Positions 28,601 through 34,270 of a stretch of DNA of 51,794 bases are shown in pieces. Position numbers and translations under genes: made by a program. Source of the DNA: an uncultured Desulfomonile sp. (GTDB taxonomy: Bacteria; Desulfobacterota; Desulfomonilia; Desulfomonilales; Desulfomonilaceae); contig CAITZA010000043.1 in assembly GCA_903896745.1 (NCBI GenBank), positions 1 to 51,794 on the forward strand. Reading direction: 5' to 3'. Below the pieces are notes generated by a model that had not been told where the DNA came from, made no database searches, and saw only the letters and a program-made list of their open reading frames with translations. Positions within the stretch are counted from its first letter, which is position 1; each line of letters begins with the position of its first letter.

Positions 28601-30509
28601 AGAGGCCTCGCTCAAGTTGATCGACCTCGGACAAATCACAAAAAACGGGATTTTCGGAACAGGCTGTTGACGGATCTATCGCGCAACCTTTTGACGCCAA
28701 TCTCAGGGCGCCGAGATTATCTTTCTCGTATAGTTCCTTGCGTTCCCTGAGAGGCACACCGTCCCGCAAGCGGTCATGTTCCCTTGTGATGAGCAGCGAG
28801 GCCATTGGTGATCCGGCTGCCCTGGCCTTAATATTGACGGTTCGACCAATGACGACCGTTCCGGTATTCTCGATGGTAAGCCTTTGGTAGGTGTCGGTAA
28901 TGGCGCATGTTGAAACTATTTCGGAAGCGGTAAGATAGGCTGTTCCCAACTGGAGCCCCGATCGGAGTCCCCTAGATGTCAAATCCCCCAGCATACCCGC
29001 TATGAACGCGGTAGCCTGAGGCGAGGCCACACCGCCTGCAAAAAGAACAGATAACTCGCTCAAATCAAGGCCCGACTCCGCATGTTTCTCCAGTTCATCA
29101 AGGTTCGAACTCCACAGGGTAAGGCTACCGAGATTGCCAATATGTCCGCCGGATTCATTACCCTCAAAAACAAATCTCTTAAGCCCGGACTTGATCCCAT
29201 CCGAAAGCATCGCTGGCGCAGGACAATGCAGGTAGCACTTCACCCCAAGCGCCTCTATCCTCTTGGCAAGGTCAGGTCCACCGGCCGCAAGGATGGCAAA
29301 CTTCGGTGGTTTTTTTGACATTAACTGAAGATGGGCCTCGTACCGGTTGGCGTTTACATCCAGCCCCATCAGTCCAACGCCATACAAATCATTCGTCTTC
29401 TCCCAAGCCGCATCCATAGCCTGTCTGGCTATCGGTCCAGGCATGTTGCCAAGCGCCAGAAATGGCAAGGCCCCGCCTTTGGCCACCAACGCAAGAAAAT
29501 CGGCGTTGTCGCTGACATGCGCCATCGGCCCCTGAACGATGGGATATCGGGTTCCATGATCCCTGCTTAAAGCAGACCCCTCCGAAAACGGCCACGAGGT
29601 TTCCCCCTCGTTCATGCTCCTCCCAAACTCCTCCACTATCGCCGATACGCTTCCGAACCTTGACGCCAGATTCTTGCCGAGAATGATGTCCTCAGACAAA
29701 GGAAGCAGGCCCTCATCAATGTCAGGAGTGTTGGAAGGATTACCTATCGAGGTGTTGAGTCTGAAAAAATAGGATGGCAGTTCGTCGGGTGTTAAGGATT
29801 CCTCAATCTTGCGAAGCTCCCTGACGATTTTTGTCCCGACCCGCGAATACACCCTCAGAATTCTGGAGCCGCCTTCTCCCAGAGTAGATGTCGCCGGCAA
29901 TGCAAGCCCGGACAGGAATTTCTTGAGGTCTTCGGATAACGCAGATGATTCAGTCAGAAGAAGATGATTATCCAGAATCACGCCCGCAGCGCCGGCCCTC
30001 ACCGCCCCCGCCGCTGTCCTCAATGAAACGCCGCCCTGAAGAAGAACCGGAAGGTCTGACGACTGCAGTATCTTCTGAAGCAACACAAAACCATTCGTCT
30101 CGCTCACCCAACCGGGTCCCTCAGATCCACGAACAATAACTCCCGCAGCCCCCGCGTTTTTAACTATCGAAGCATGCTCGGCTTTACCAACTTCCACAAA
30201 TACTGGAAACGGATTCCTGGAAAGAATTCCATACTCCAGCGTCCGCAGGTCTTCTACATCATTCAGCGTAATTATCGCGAGCCGAACGTTTGGCGCCGCC
30301 GAATACCGCTCGAGCTCCCTCAAATTCACCCGAACACCGTAATTTACGTTTGCCGGGACCTCGATCAGGCATTGGCCAGCGGTAGCGTGATCCACAACCC
30401 CAAGCCCACCCGCCTGTCCAACTTCTACTATCAGACCGGAATCATTATTGAAATACGGGTTCACATATAGCAACGGAATCCTTAAACCGGAAACTCCAAT
30501 AGATCTCAT
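19695..30509 (-). CDS. PUFA-synthase-like multidomain megasynthase (NPD-NPD-KS-AT-KS-ACP-ACP-KR-DH-PPTase)
   Basis: Giant iterative type I fatty-acid/polyketide synthase of 3604 residues, uninterrupted. Domains: a first nitronate-monooxygenase/FabK-like barrel (about 1-230); a second, PfaD-like enoyl-reductase barrel from about 320 (YPIVQGPM, ESGGHIG); ketosynthase 1 from about 747 (Cys957 in DAACASS, HGTSTPVGD, KSQIGHLKAG); acyltransferase from about 1345 (FPGQGSQ, Ser1445 in GHSLGEYAA, AAFHS suggesting malonyl-CoA); ketosynthase 2 from about 1786 (Cys2042 in DAACAG); two ACPs with LGIDTVKQ (Thr2410, Thr2508); ketoreductase (TGGARG at 2783, DYSAAN); hotdog dehydratase (HPLLDH, His3102); Sfp-type phosphopantetheinyl transferase (GIDVEK at 3495, WSLKEA at 3537). 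ATG with AAGGTG upstream, overlapping the TetR stop (ATGA). No thioesterase; product unknown. Confidence 0.95.
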   Translation of the reverse strand: MRSIGVSGLRIPLLYVNPYFNNDSGLIVEVGQAGGLGVVDHATAGQCLIEVPANVNYGVRVNLRELERYSAAPNVRLAIITLNDVEDLRTLEYGILSRNPFPVFVEVGKAEHASIVKNAGAAGVIVRGSEGPGWVSETNGFVLLQKILQSSDLPVLLQGGVSLRTAAGAVRAGAAGVILDNHLLLTESSALSEDLKKFLSGLALPATSTLGEGGSRILRVYSRVGTKIVRELRKIEESLTPDELPSYFFRLNTSIGNPSNTPDIDEGLLPLSEDIILGKNLASRFGSVSAIVEEFGRSMNEGETSWPFSEGSALSRDHGTRYPIVQGPMAHVSDNADFLALVAKGGALPFLALGNMPGPIARQAMDAAWEKTNDLYGVGLMGLDVNANRYEAHLQLMSKKPPKFAILAAGGPDLAKRIEALGVKCYLHCPAPAMLSDGIKSGLKRFVFEGNESGGHIGNLGSLTLWSSNLDELEKHAESGLDLSELSVLFAGGVASPQATAFIAGMLGDLTSRGLRSGLQLGTAYLTASEIVSTCAITDTYQRLTIENTGTVVIGRTVNIKARAAGSPMASLLITREHDRLRDGVPLRERKELYEKDNLGALRLASKGCAIDPSTACSENPVFCDLSEVDQLERGLYLMGQGVCLLERKTTIDEIHHEIMDKGRDIFVMENPSNMRQSSPINTLGVTETIHEQPDSPAVPDMAAKTESVPTPPVETAAVASESIPAKSEPEQSEESEQVELHFRQSHEPIAVVGIGLRLPGSDSPESFWKYIIDQKNGIVKAPADRWRNIDYYYDPNPKVPDRTYSCIGGFVTDFEFDPLKFRIPPSVAKKMDRTQKLAVACVADALEDAGLKPEHLKGKKVGIVIGNSMGGETTDRYAERLSLPRAVDVLKESFKQAGLDPASGEAAIEIFRQRYLEGLPEITEDSLPGELPNVISGRVANVFNLEGPNFTVDAACASSLAAVMNAVNGLRAGFMEVALAGGVDAAMHPSSFIKFCKVGALSADGSRPFDSGANGFIMGEGAGILVMKRLSDAIRDNDRVYGVVLGVGSSSDGRGKGITAPNAAGQERAIRACLEAADVDPKSIGLIEAHGTSTPVGDKTELTLLDTFFREAGSANGSVGIGSVKSQIGHLKAGAGAAGIIKALLALYHRTLPPTINIRTPNPCIDWTNSPLKLLTDSEPWKTRNGNPRRSGVSAFGFGGTNFHVILQEFSPGLKLVPRNAPVAEKAETVEFVPPRWPKPANLRTEGEVWAVAGNTPEELEKRVKQLLGQINPSNFKQLSSDSRKNVSGFELRFGFGATDAEMVVKKLETIMDVIGDASKRAVLPARGISFAQGSAGRLKPGAAFLFPGQGSQYPFMFRDLADRFPIVARTFADADEILQALGLPSIISTVFPDEAALDRSAREESDPLRDTQILQPMILTADTAMFRLLESLGIKPAACAGHSLGEYAACVAAGVFSFRDALEAVAVRGREMARVSIADPGLMMSIPADARVVEEALAEVDGYVVAANKNSPKQTVISGETEAVKKAGELFKSRGLEGILVPVSAAFHSGVVAPAREPFMRTLEKLKVNPPTTPILSNVTGDFYPVGPAAPDRIRDLLGKQFAAPVEWVKTLRKMYSEGIKVYVECGPKRVMTNLTLDTLSSEALALPTNHPKKGGILQLMESLAALMVEGFDVDFEETGAVSSRVSTADKKPELRLVRADDIQQTVSAAPVSPTVKLIPSPLDLLLDDELEAIATRKEFGRYIEMQGSPIRALLKTGYQSFVENILPLEKTVQTVKSEGMDFTPVVISGVSAGLPSDVRFAFDRENLDDLILGKNFIKQVPEDGRVEMLDKNVERLYKGPQGEADLRAVDDISGVIQLAGFFNDGEIAKEYGLDDKLVAAMDVTTRLAVAAGLEALRDAGIPLVRQMKTTSTGKELPDSWALAPELRKETGVIFASAFPGMASLVDEVTRETAAKYGAGAKKRLIDFYAGLVERIRDDRERERVTRWFTQEFGKLAGSDDEDLYTFNRTFLLRVMSMAHGQLAQLLRAQGPNTHVDAACAGTTQAILLGRDWIRTGQANRVIIIAADDVAGRTLLPWIGSGFLAMGAATTNSSLSEAALPFDDRRHGLILGSAAVGIVLEKEQLIKNRGMESVASIEAGMVANSGFHGTRLDVDHISNVMEDMISKWEKQSGISREELAGKMFFMSHETYSPKRGGSADAEIKALRNTFGNSVTQIPIANTKGFTGHTMGVGVEDAVSLRCLQKRLLPPIPNLKTPDPDFQDLNLSRGGKCDAQYALRLAAGFGSQIVMSLYKAKSHEENRIVDLPTHREWLRKITGYDDPVVTVEDRTLKVAQRVAGAVEIVAHETLNIEQKQDSQDVAELSLSSSVHDTNQVRSEVLALLSEKTGYPADMLDTGLDLEADLGIDTVKQAEFITEVREKFEIPRIDGLKIAEFPTIEHIINFVLSHTASRSGATSPDDMPASQDSVNEAAVQEKILGLLSEKTGYPADMLDVELDLEADLGIDTVKQAEFITEVREAFDIPRIDGLKIADFPTIKHIIGFVMERRQSGIPAGETTVSAKPEVETRTETGPEINLYEARLVALPELNKTEPRTIDRFVVISGPNELAELLEKELVVSGHRDVSRIEEIGELHRFAGGATGIINLMGINPTDDLEKKSFEFFIELAGLFENGPAVLLTVVQEDGAYGFRSPQPDGFRIGALTGAAKSFAREYPETLSRIIDLNPSLSFGRQVEIIVKSLNSEYPLETATTGAGTLEAIRFIEASRDRDSNALNAGDVILVTGGARGITAECLKRLASNNSFTFALLGRTSQTPSSEGYANFSAEDWLKERDRVVERMKREGVSPTPVKVEKELSRMRGEGEVFRNISELKSMGSEVMYRSIDILDEKSVDDFVGDVASVCGRVDMVIHGAGLDVSKALRTKTLEQIELVYNVKVQGMWNVLRALEKHGLPPKRIIGFGSVSGRFGNIAQLDYSAANDSLAHLIRFISAGGETKASIIDWAPWAEIGMAVRGSVQATLENAGIDFIPPRAGAELLEAEILRRGSSREVLVAGKLGPFNKDAFEIPNALQTRDVIIGGQKANIIDLIPGEKIRVKVFLDPTHPLLDHHRINRAAVFPGVGGLELMRGAFQLLKPEAGNVTFSEVRYLQPLKVFRNDPFQAEIEVMSEDAPDSSNPTYKAKITSIFIDKEGRAFGEPRVHHQCRLQLAGADAPEWPEPEFWSQTLFVPYSEIYAQFFHGPAFRLLDHCSIEGGWNAIRFRYRDTDQRPDMFSDVIPAAVEAVFQAVAAFGMESHGVMALPIGIEKAIIHKADSIPFDGELTRREVITATSDQERSRFKFDGWIKDRDGNLMISLYGVEMIELEAKARFVGKLHESTVEIGTLIPDDESFGRPEILEFLTPDEIAEAKSKPSGKRQKEWLSGRIALKRSVSRLLAMEGKGGAPATDIRIFQDDFGKPFAELASQSGTRIGALSLTHSNGVAMAAAASVEHFAGFGIDVEKVERRTESWVGDYFDETEITLAGAGLDRWSTLNAIWSLKEASLKAIGVGLRYDLKDVIVSNIDSCGRARLEFRNQAGEAVNRMGLSEIEAWVEFRNDLVVARALMKN
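22875..23365 (-). repeat. tandem duplication encoding the two ACP domains
   Basis: Inside the megasynthase gene, two stretches of about 190 bp (about 22875-23060 and 23170-23360) are very similar at DNA level, including the shared GCCTGTTTTACCGTATC and CATATCCGCCGGGTAACC. The modified-residue codons are 294 bp apart (Thr2410 and Thr2508). A recent duplication or gene conversion is implied. Confidence 0.8.
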
Positions 30510-31465
30510 GATATCACCTTTAATATCCCGGCAGTCCCGGGCTCTTCGGGTTTGATCGCAAACCCGTAAAACAAAACCTCCCGAACGGTATCGATCTCGT
30601 CCACAAGTGAGCCTTCGCCTCCCTCATGGAGCCACTTCTGGATTACCCCGTTCAGGAATCCTATGATCCCAAAAAATACCGTGTAATAATTCATCTGTTT
30701 CAGCTTGCCTAGACGTGAAGCCTTCCAGCAACGCCTCTTCAAAGAAGGCAAAGCCCCTATAAGCTCCTGAATGAACTTCTCAGAAAACTCGCGACCAAAG
30801 TCCTTGTGCTCCTGAATGATCACCTTGAAAAACGCCGAATTCTTCTCGAAAAAACTGAGGTAAATCTTTATGATGCTCTCTATGATCTCGAGCACATCCT
30901 CCTGGCCGCTTAAACGCCTCTTCGCAAGCTCAATGAACTCACTCATCGTGTCGTCCTTGAGCGCTGTGAAAAGACCCTCCTTAGTACTGAAATAACGGTA
31001 GACAGTGCCTTTGGCTATCCCAGCGCGGTCCGCAATGCTGTCAATTGTCGAGGAATGAAACCCCTTCTCCGAGAACTCCGCCAACGCAGCCGCCAGGATA
31101 CGCTCACGAGCGTCCTTCTGCTTCTTGCGTTTGTGGGGCTCATGCTGCGTCGGACGCCTTAAACTCTGGAACAAAAGGTCCTCCAGTATCTCGTTACGCC
31201 TGACGCCAAGGTTTTCCACAGTCTCCAATACGCATCGGTAAAACTCCCTGATCAATGCGTCAGAGTAAATCGGGGCCACGGTGAGCGCCCCAAACACGCT
31301 TTCCACAAAAGCCAGCGTTGTCTCAGCCTTCGAATTTTCATCGAGCCCATCCTGGCTCAACTGGTCTGAAAGCAGCCTGATGAGTTGTGGAACGGCGAAA
31401 GTATCCTTGTGGGCCTTTGTGCGGGAAACGACATGACTGATCTGATCCTCTACCTTTTGATCCAT
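30506..31465 (-). CDS. TetR/AcrR-family regulator with long N-terminal extension
   Basis: DNA-binding repressor-type protein immediately upstream of, and overlapping by 4 nt, the megasynthase gene, hence its likely regulator. The helix-turn-helix is at about 121-168 (AEFSEKGFHSSTIDSIADR, then GTVYRYFSTKEGLF), followed by a helical ligand/dimer domain. A typical TetR protein starts at this helix; here about 115 extra, mostly helical residues come first, of no family I recognise, ending in a basic stretch (HKRKKQKDARER). ATG 31465 has GGAGAG just upstream. A promoter and a palindromic operator lie ahead of it (31523-31574), suggesting autoregulation. The ligand could be an acyl-CoA or the synthase product (inference). 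Confidence 0.9.
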   Translation of the reverse strand: MDQKVEDQISHVVSRTKAHKDTFAVPQLIRLLSDQLSQDGLDENSKAETTLAFVESVFGALTVAPIYSDALIREFYRCVLETVENLGVRRNEILEDLLFQSLRRPTQHEPHKRKKQKDARERILAAALAEFSEKGFHSSTIDSIADRAGIAKGTVYRYFSTKEGLFTALKDDTMSEFIELAKRRLSGQEDVLEIIESIIKIYLSFFEKNSAFFKVIIQEHKDFGREFSEKFIQELIGALPSLKRRCWKASRLGKLKQMNYYTVFFGIIGFLNGVIQKWLHEGGEGSLVDEIDTVREVLFYGFAIKPEEPGTAGILKVIS

Positions 31466-31522
31466 ACTCTCCTCACCAAATCCTGACGATAACGAACCAG
31501 ATCAATACATTAAATATTAATG

Positions 31523-31536
31523 ACTGACTGGTAAGT
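31523..31536. promoter_or_regulatory. candidate TetR-type operator
   Basis: Imperfect palindrome ACTGACTGGTAAGT (10 of 14 positions symmetric), directly after the predicted initiation point of the regulator-megasynthase operon. Next to it, at 31508-31522, is a second inverted repeat CATTAA-ATA-TTAATG. Placement and shape suit a repressor site; binding is not shown. Confidence 0.4.
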
Positions 31537-31545
31537 ATGATAATC

Positions 31546-31574
31546 TGTTTAACGAACATGCCCGGTTTTGTCAA
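31546..31574 (-). promoter_or_regulatory. promoter of the TetR-megasynthase operon
   Basis: On the minus strand: a perfect TTGACA, 17 nt, then TAAACA (weak -10, 3 of 6). Initiation is predicted near 31539, about 74 nt before the regulator ATG. Confidence 0.45.
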
Positions 31575-31689
31575 GACTCTTGTGAGCTCCCACATCGTCC
31601 CCCACCTCAGACCAAAAAAAACAAATCCTCCATATTGGTCGGCATTTCTTTCAGGTATGACAAAAATGTAGCCTTTTCGGATGATGTTT

Positions 31690-31730
31690 TGGCATAACGG
31701 ACTCGATCCGGCATACAGGATTCCAACCTT
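31690..31730. repeat. possible remnant of the dispersed repeat
   Basis: GGACTCGATCCGGCATacaGGATTCC matches the central palindromic part of copy B (GGACTCGATCCGGCATcca), but the arms are not recognisable. Weak. Confidence 0.3.
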
Positions 31731-31890
31731 CGTGAAAACGACAGCGCAAGTCATTAATACTATTGGCCTTTATTTTGTTTATCGGCCATGTTTCATGTTT
31801 CTTACACAATACAAAGGAATTGGCGCCGTTATTGCTTCTTTATTTTGCAACCTTCAAGGCTAGTTTGCCACTCATTATACATACTCAGAA

Positions 31891-31925
31891 AAAGACCTTG
31901 GCTCCCACCTATCTCCAAGGTCTTT
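31891..31925 (-). terminator. intrinsic terminator of the alpha/beta hydrolase gene
   Basis: Perfect 11-bp stem AAAGACCTTGG / CCAAGGTCTTT with a 13-nt loop, starting 15 nt past the hydrolase stop. Read on the minus strand it ends in a T-run (TCTTTTTC). The plus strand also has a T-rich tail, so it could act in both directions. Confidence 0.8.
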
Positions 31926-31939
31926 TATTTTTTCTAGCG

Positions 31940-32818
31940 TTACGGGATGATTTTCAGGCCGGCCAGGAATTCAAAGACTGAATTGGCGGTATCGTGCGGT
32001 TTTTCCATGGGGACGAAATGGCTGGCGCCTTTAATACGATTTAGAGTCACATGAGGAACTTCACGCAGGAATTTGTTTGCGCAACCCTTGAGGAAGACGT
32101 CTGAGCTTTCGCCGTAAATTATAAGGACAGGGGTTTTGAGCAGACGCGGGTATTTCCATACACCCGCCGGACAGGCGGCAAAGCATTTTGATTCCCATTC
32201 CGGTTCGCATCTTATTCGGGTTAGACCGCTTGAAAGATCCTGAAAACCGTGTTCTATGTATGCGTTGAGAAATCCTTCTGACCAATTTTTGAAAGGGTGT
32301 CTGTTCAGGTATGCGTCGAGGACGGTTTGTTTTGATGGCCAGATTCGGGTTCGCCGGGCGGCGCCGGAGATTATGGGGAAAAGGTTTGTCATTCCGAGCT
32401 TCTGGGCCCCGAATAGGATCAGGTTCATGTATTGCGGCATAATGGTCGGGTCTATAAGGATAAGCGCCTGAAAGAGTTCGGGGCGCCTGGCCGCCAGCAT
32501 CATGCTTGTCACAGCTCCAAGGGAGTGACCGATAGCCACGACAGGCAGGCTGAGGTGACTCAGGAAATCGCCCAGATCGTTTGCAAAGACATCCCAGTTC
32601 TTGAGGGTTGAGGGATCAGACGGGACGGTGGTTTTACCGTGACCTCTGTAATCCATCCCGACGAGCCTGAGCCTTGAGGCGAGAATCCTGGCCAGTGGCG
32701 AATATGCGCCGGCGCAGAAGCCTGTCGCGTGGGCGAAATGAGCAAGCGGCCCTCTGCCTCCCCAGTCAAGATAGGCAAATGTTCCGTCCTTAACCTCAAC
32801 AGATTTCTGAACGGCCAT
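31940..32818 (-). CDS. alpha/beta hydrolase
   Basis: Cytoplasmic alpha/beta-hydrolase-fold enzyme of 292 residues, probably an esterase, lipase or thioesterase; substrate not assignable. Nucleophile elbow GHSLGAV with Ser99, oxyanion-side segment HATGFCAG near residue 30, a DYRGHGKT strand-turn typical of the fold, a late GESSDVF segment that may carry the acid, and catalytic His in KGASHFVPME near the C-terminus. ATG 32818 has GGAG 6 nt upstream. It is transcribed toward the TetR-megasynthase operon, but the strong terminator at 31891-31925 separates them, so shared function with the synthase, which lacks a thioesterase, is possible but unsupported by operon structure. Confidence 0.9.
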   Translation of the reverse strand: MAVQKSVEVKDGTFAYLDWGGRGPLAHFAHATGFCAGAYSPLARILASRLRLVGMDYRGHGKTTVPSDPSTLKNWDVFANDLGDFLSHLSLPVVAIGHSLGAVTSMMLAARRPELFQALILIDPTIMPQYMNLILFGAQKLGMTNLFPIISGAARRTRIWPSKQTVLDAYLNRHPFKNWSEGFLNAYIEHGFQDLSSGLTRIRCEPEWESKCFAACPAGVWKYPRLLKTPVLIIYGESSDVFLKGCANKFLREVPHVTLNRIKGASHFVPMEKPHDTANSVFEFLAGLKIIP

Positions 32819-32929
32819 GACGGGCTCCAGGCTTCTAACAACTCCAGGATGGTTTGATAAACAAAAATGGCAAGAGTTTCTTCGATGAATCCCTTGCCAT
32901 TACTATAAGCCAAGAAAGAGTATCGGGTC

Positions 32930-33247
32930 TTACCAGCGTGATCTACCGCCGTCCCTTCTCTGACCGCCACCACCGCCACCGCCACCGCCTCTGGTGTTGG
33001 TTTTTGGACGGGCTTCATTGACCTTCAGGCTTCTGCCGTTAAAGTCCTTCGAATCAAGCTCCTGAACGGCCTTGAGTCCTTCTTCACGGTTTGACATTTC
33101 GATGAAACCAAATCCACGGGATCTGCCGGTGAACTGGTCCGATATGATCTTTGCCGAATCTACCGTGCCATAGGTCTGGAAAAGGCCCTTGAGTTCGTCC
33201 TCTGTTGCGTTGAAAGGCAGGTTACCTACATAAATGTTTATACTCAT
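32930..33247 (-). CDS. RRM-domain glycine-rich RNA-binding protein
   Basis: Small single-RRM protein (105 aa) of the type found in cyanobacteria and many proteobacteria, often linked to cold or stress responses. RNP-2 is IYVGNLPF (5-12 region) and RNP-1 is RGFGFIEM (44-51), both with the aromatic residues that stack on RNA. The C-terminus is a Gly run followed by Arg-rich QRRDGGRSRW, likely disordered and RNA-contacting. AGGAG precedes the ATG. Its promoter at 33461-33489 implies an unusually long leader of about 200 nt, which could host post-transcriptional control (inference). Confidence 0.93.
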   Translation of the reverse strand: MSINIYVGNLPFNATEDELKGLFQTYGTVDSAKIISDQFTGRSRGFGFIEMSNREEGLKAVQELDSKDFNGRSLKVNEARPKTNTRGGGGGGGGGQRRDGGRSRW

Positions 33248-33460
33248 TCTCTAACTCCTAAAAAAATGGCGCCGTCGAATCATGGTAGGCGCGGTAAAAT
33301 GTTACGAACAAGGGCTTTTTGTGAACGGGGATAAACCAGAAGTGAACCTTGGTGTGTCAATCCGCGGCACGGGCTCCTATGTCCTAGGATCTTAATCGTT
33401 GTATAACGCCCGAGTCCTAACGAGAGGTCTACTGGAGAAACACAAGATAAGCTTGCGTGT

Positions 33461-33489
33461 ATTTTATTTACAGGAAGCCTTTTTGTCAA
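33461..33489 (-). promoter_or_regulatory. strong sigma-70-like promoter for the RRM protein gene
   Basis: Perfect TTGACA, 17 nt, then TAAAAT on the minus strand. Predicted initiation near 33453 leaves about 205 nt of 5' leader before the ATG at 33247. Confidence 0.6.
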
Positions 33490-33534
33490 TCTATGTTTAT
33501 GCCCTAACGCATTGATGATTGCCAATAAGTCTCA

Positions 33535-33563
33535 TTAACGTCTACAATAATTACCTATATAAT
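33535..33563 (+). promoter_or_regulatory. sigma-70-like promoter for the PaaI thioesterase gene
   Basis: TTAACG, 17 nt, then a perfect TATAAT. Initiation near 33570 gives a leader of about 19 nt holding the AAGGAG ribosome site. It is divergent from the RRM gene promoter. Confidence 0.55.
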
Positions 33564-33588
33564 GTGACAGAAAAAAGGAGCGCGTAGG

Positions 33589-34026
33589 ATGTCCCGATTC
33601 AATCCGTCCGATCCCGACTTTGAGAGGCGAGTGCGCCAGAGTTTTGGCGAGCAGAGGATAATGCAAACCCTCGGCGCGAGCATCACCCGGGTAATGCCCG
33701 GGGAGACAGTTATTGAGCTTGATTATGGGGCTCACCTCACCCAGCAGCATGGGTATCTGCATGCGGGTGTTGTCACCACGATTGCAGACAGCGCCTGCGG
33801 GTACGCGGCCTACACCCTGATGCCGGCGTTGTCTGAGGTTTTGTCGGTGGAGTTCAAGACAAATTTCCTTTCACCGGCCAGGGGGAACAGGTTCGTGGCT
33901 ACCGGTCAGGTAATAAAACCCGGTCGAACCCTTACAATATGTAAAGCCGAGGTAGTGGCTCACGACGATAATGAGACCAGACTGGTGCTGATAATGCAAG
34001 CCACCATGATATGTATACAGCGATAA
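33589..34026 (+). CDS. PaaI-family hotdog thioesterase
   Basis: Single hotdog-fold acyl-CoA thioesterase of 145 residues; members hydrolyse phenylacetyl-, aryl- or medium-chain acyl-CoA in the cytoplasm as tetramers. The helix-capping HGYLHAGVVTTIADSACGYA segment (about residues 56-75) holds the conserved HxG-like turn and catalytic acidic residue, followed by LSVEFKTNFLSPARG typical of the family. AAGGAG lies 8 nt before the ATG. It stands alone behind its own promoter. Substrate unknown; a role in releasing acyl groups is only inferred. Confidence 0.9.
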   Translation: MSRFNPSDPDFERRVRQSFGEQRIMQTLGASITRVMPGETVIELDYGAHLTQQHGYLHAGVVTTIADSACGYAAYTLMPALSEVLSVEFKTNFLSPARGNRFVATGQVIKPGRTLTICKAEVVAHDDNETRLVLIMQATMICIQR

Positions 34027-34270
34027 TTTTTCCGGAAAAATTTCTTAACATACCATTTGGAATGTTATAAGATCCCGGCAGTAAGGGTCTTGTTCAAATC
34101 ATACCCCGGAAATACTCCCTGATTTCTTTGCGTGTGAGTTTGTAAACATTACGCGCCCACTGAAAGATTTATCCGCTCTGAATCCGAAATATTAGCATAA
34201 TTATACGGTGTTATGGGGATGATAGGTTCGTACTGATTATAGCCGTAACTTACCCAAAAGGAGCCTGAAA

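Larger units (their letters stand above)
31466..31939. other. intergenic region with promoter, operator, repeat remnant and terminator
   Basis: About 474 bases. In order: leader, operator and promoter of the TetR operon; unremarkable sequence; a degenerate relative of the dispersed repeat near 31690-31730; and the hydrolase terminator at 31891-31925. The 93-residue minus ORF here has no recognisable domain and is not called. Confidence 0.5.
33248..33588. other. divergent intergenic region and RRM leader
   Basis: About 341 bases holding two divergent promoters (33461-33489 minus, 33535-33563 plus) and the roughly 205-nt leader of the RRM gene. No ORF here is credible. Confidence 0.5.

Noticed and set aside
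31473-31754. 93-residue minus ORF upstream of the TetR gene
   Set aside because: Overlaps the promoter/operator and the repeat remnant, has no ribosome site or family resemblance, although it ends with a hydrophobic stretch.
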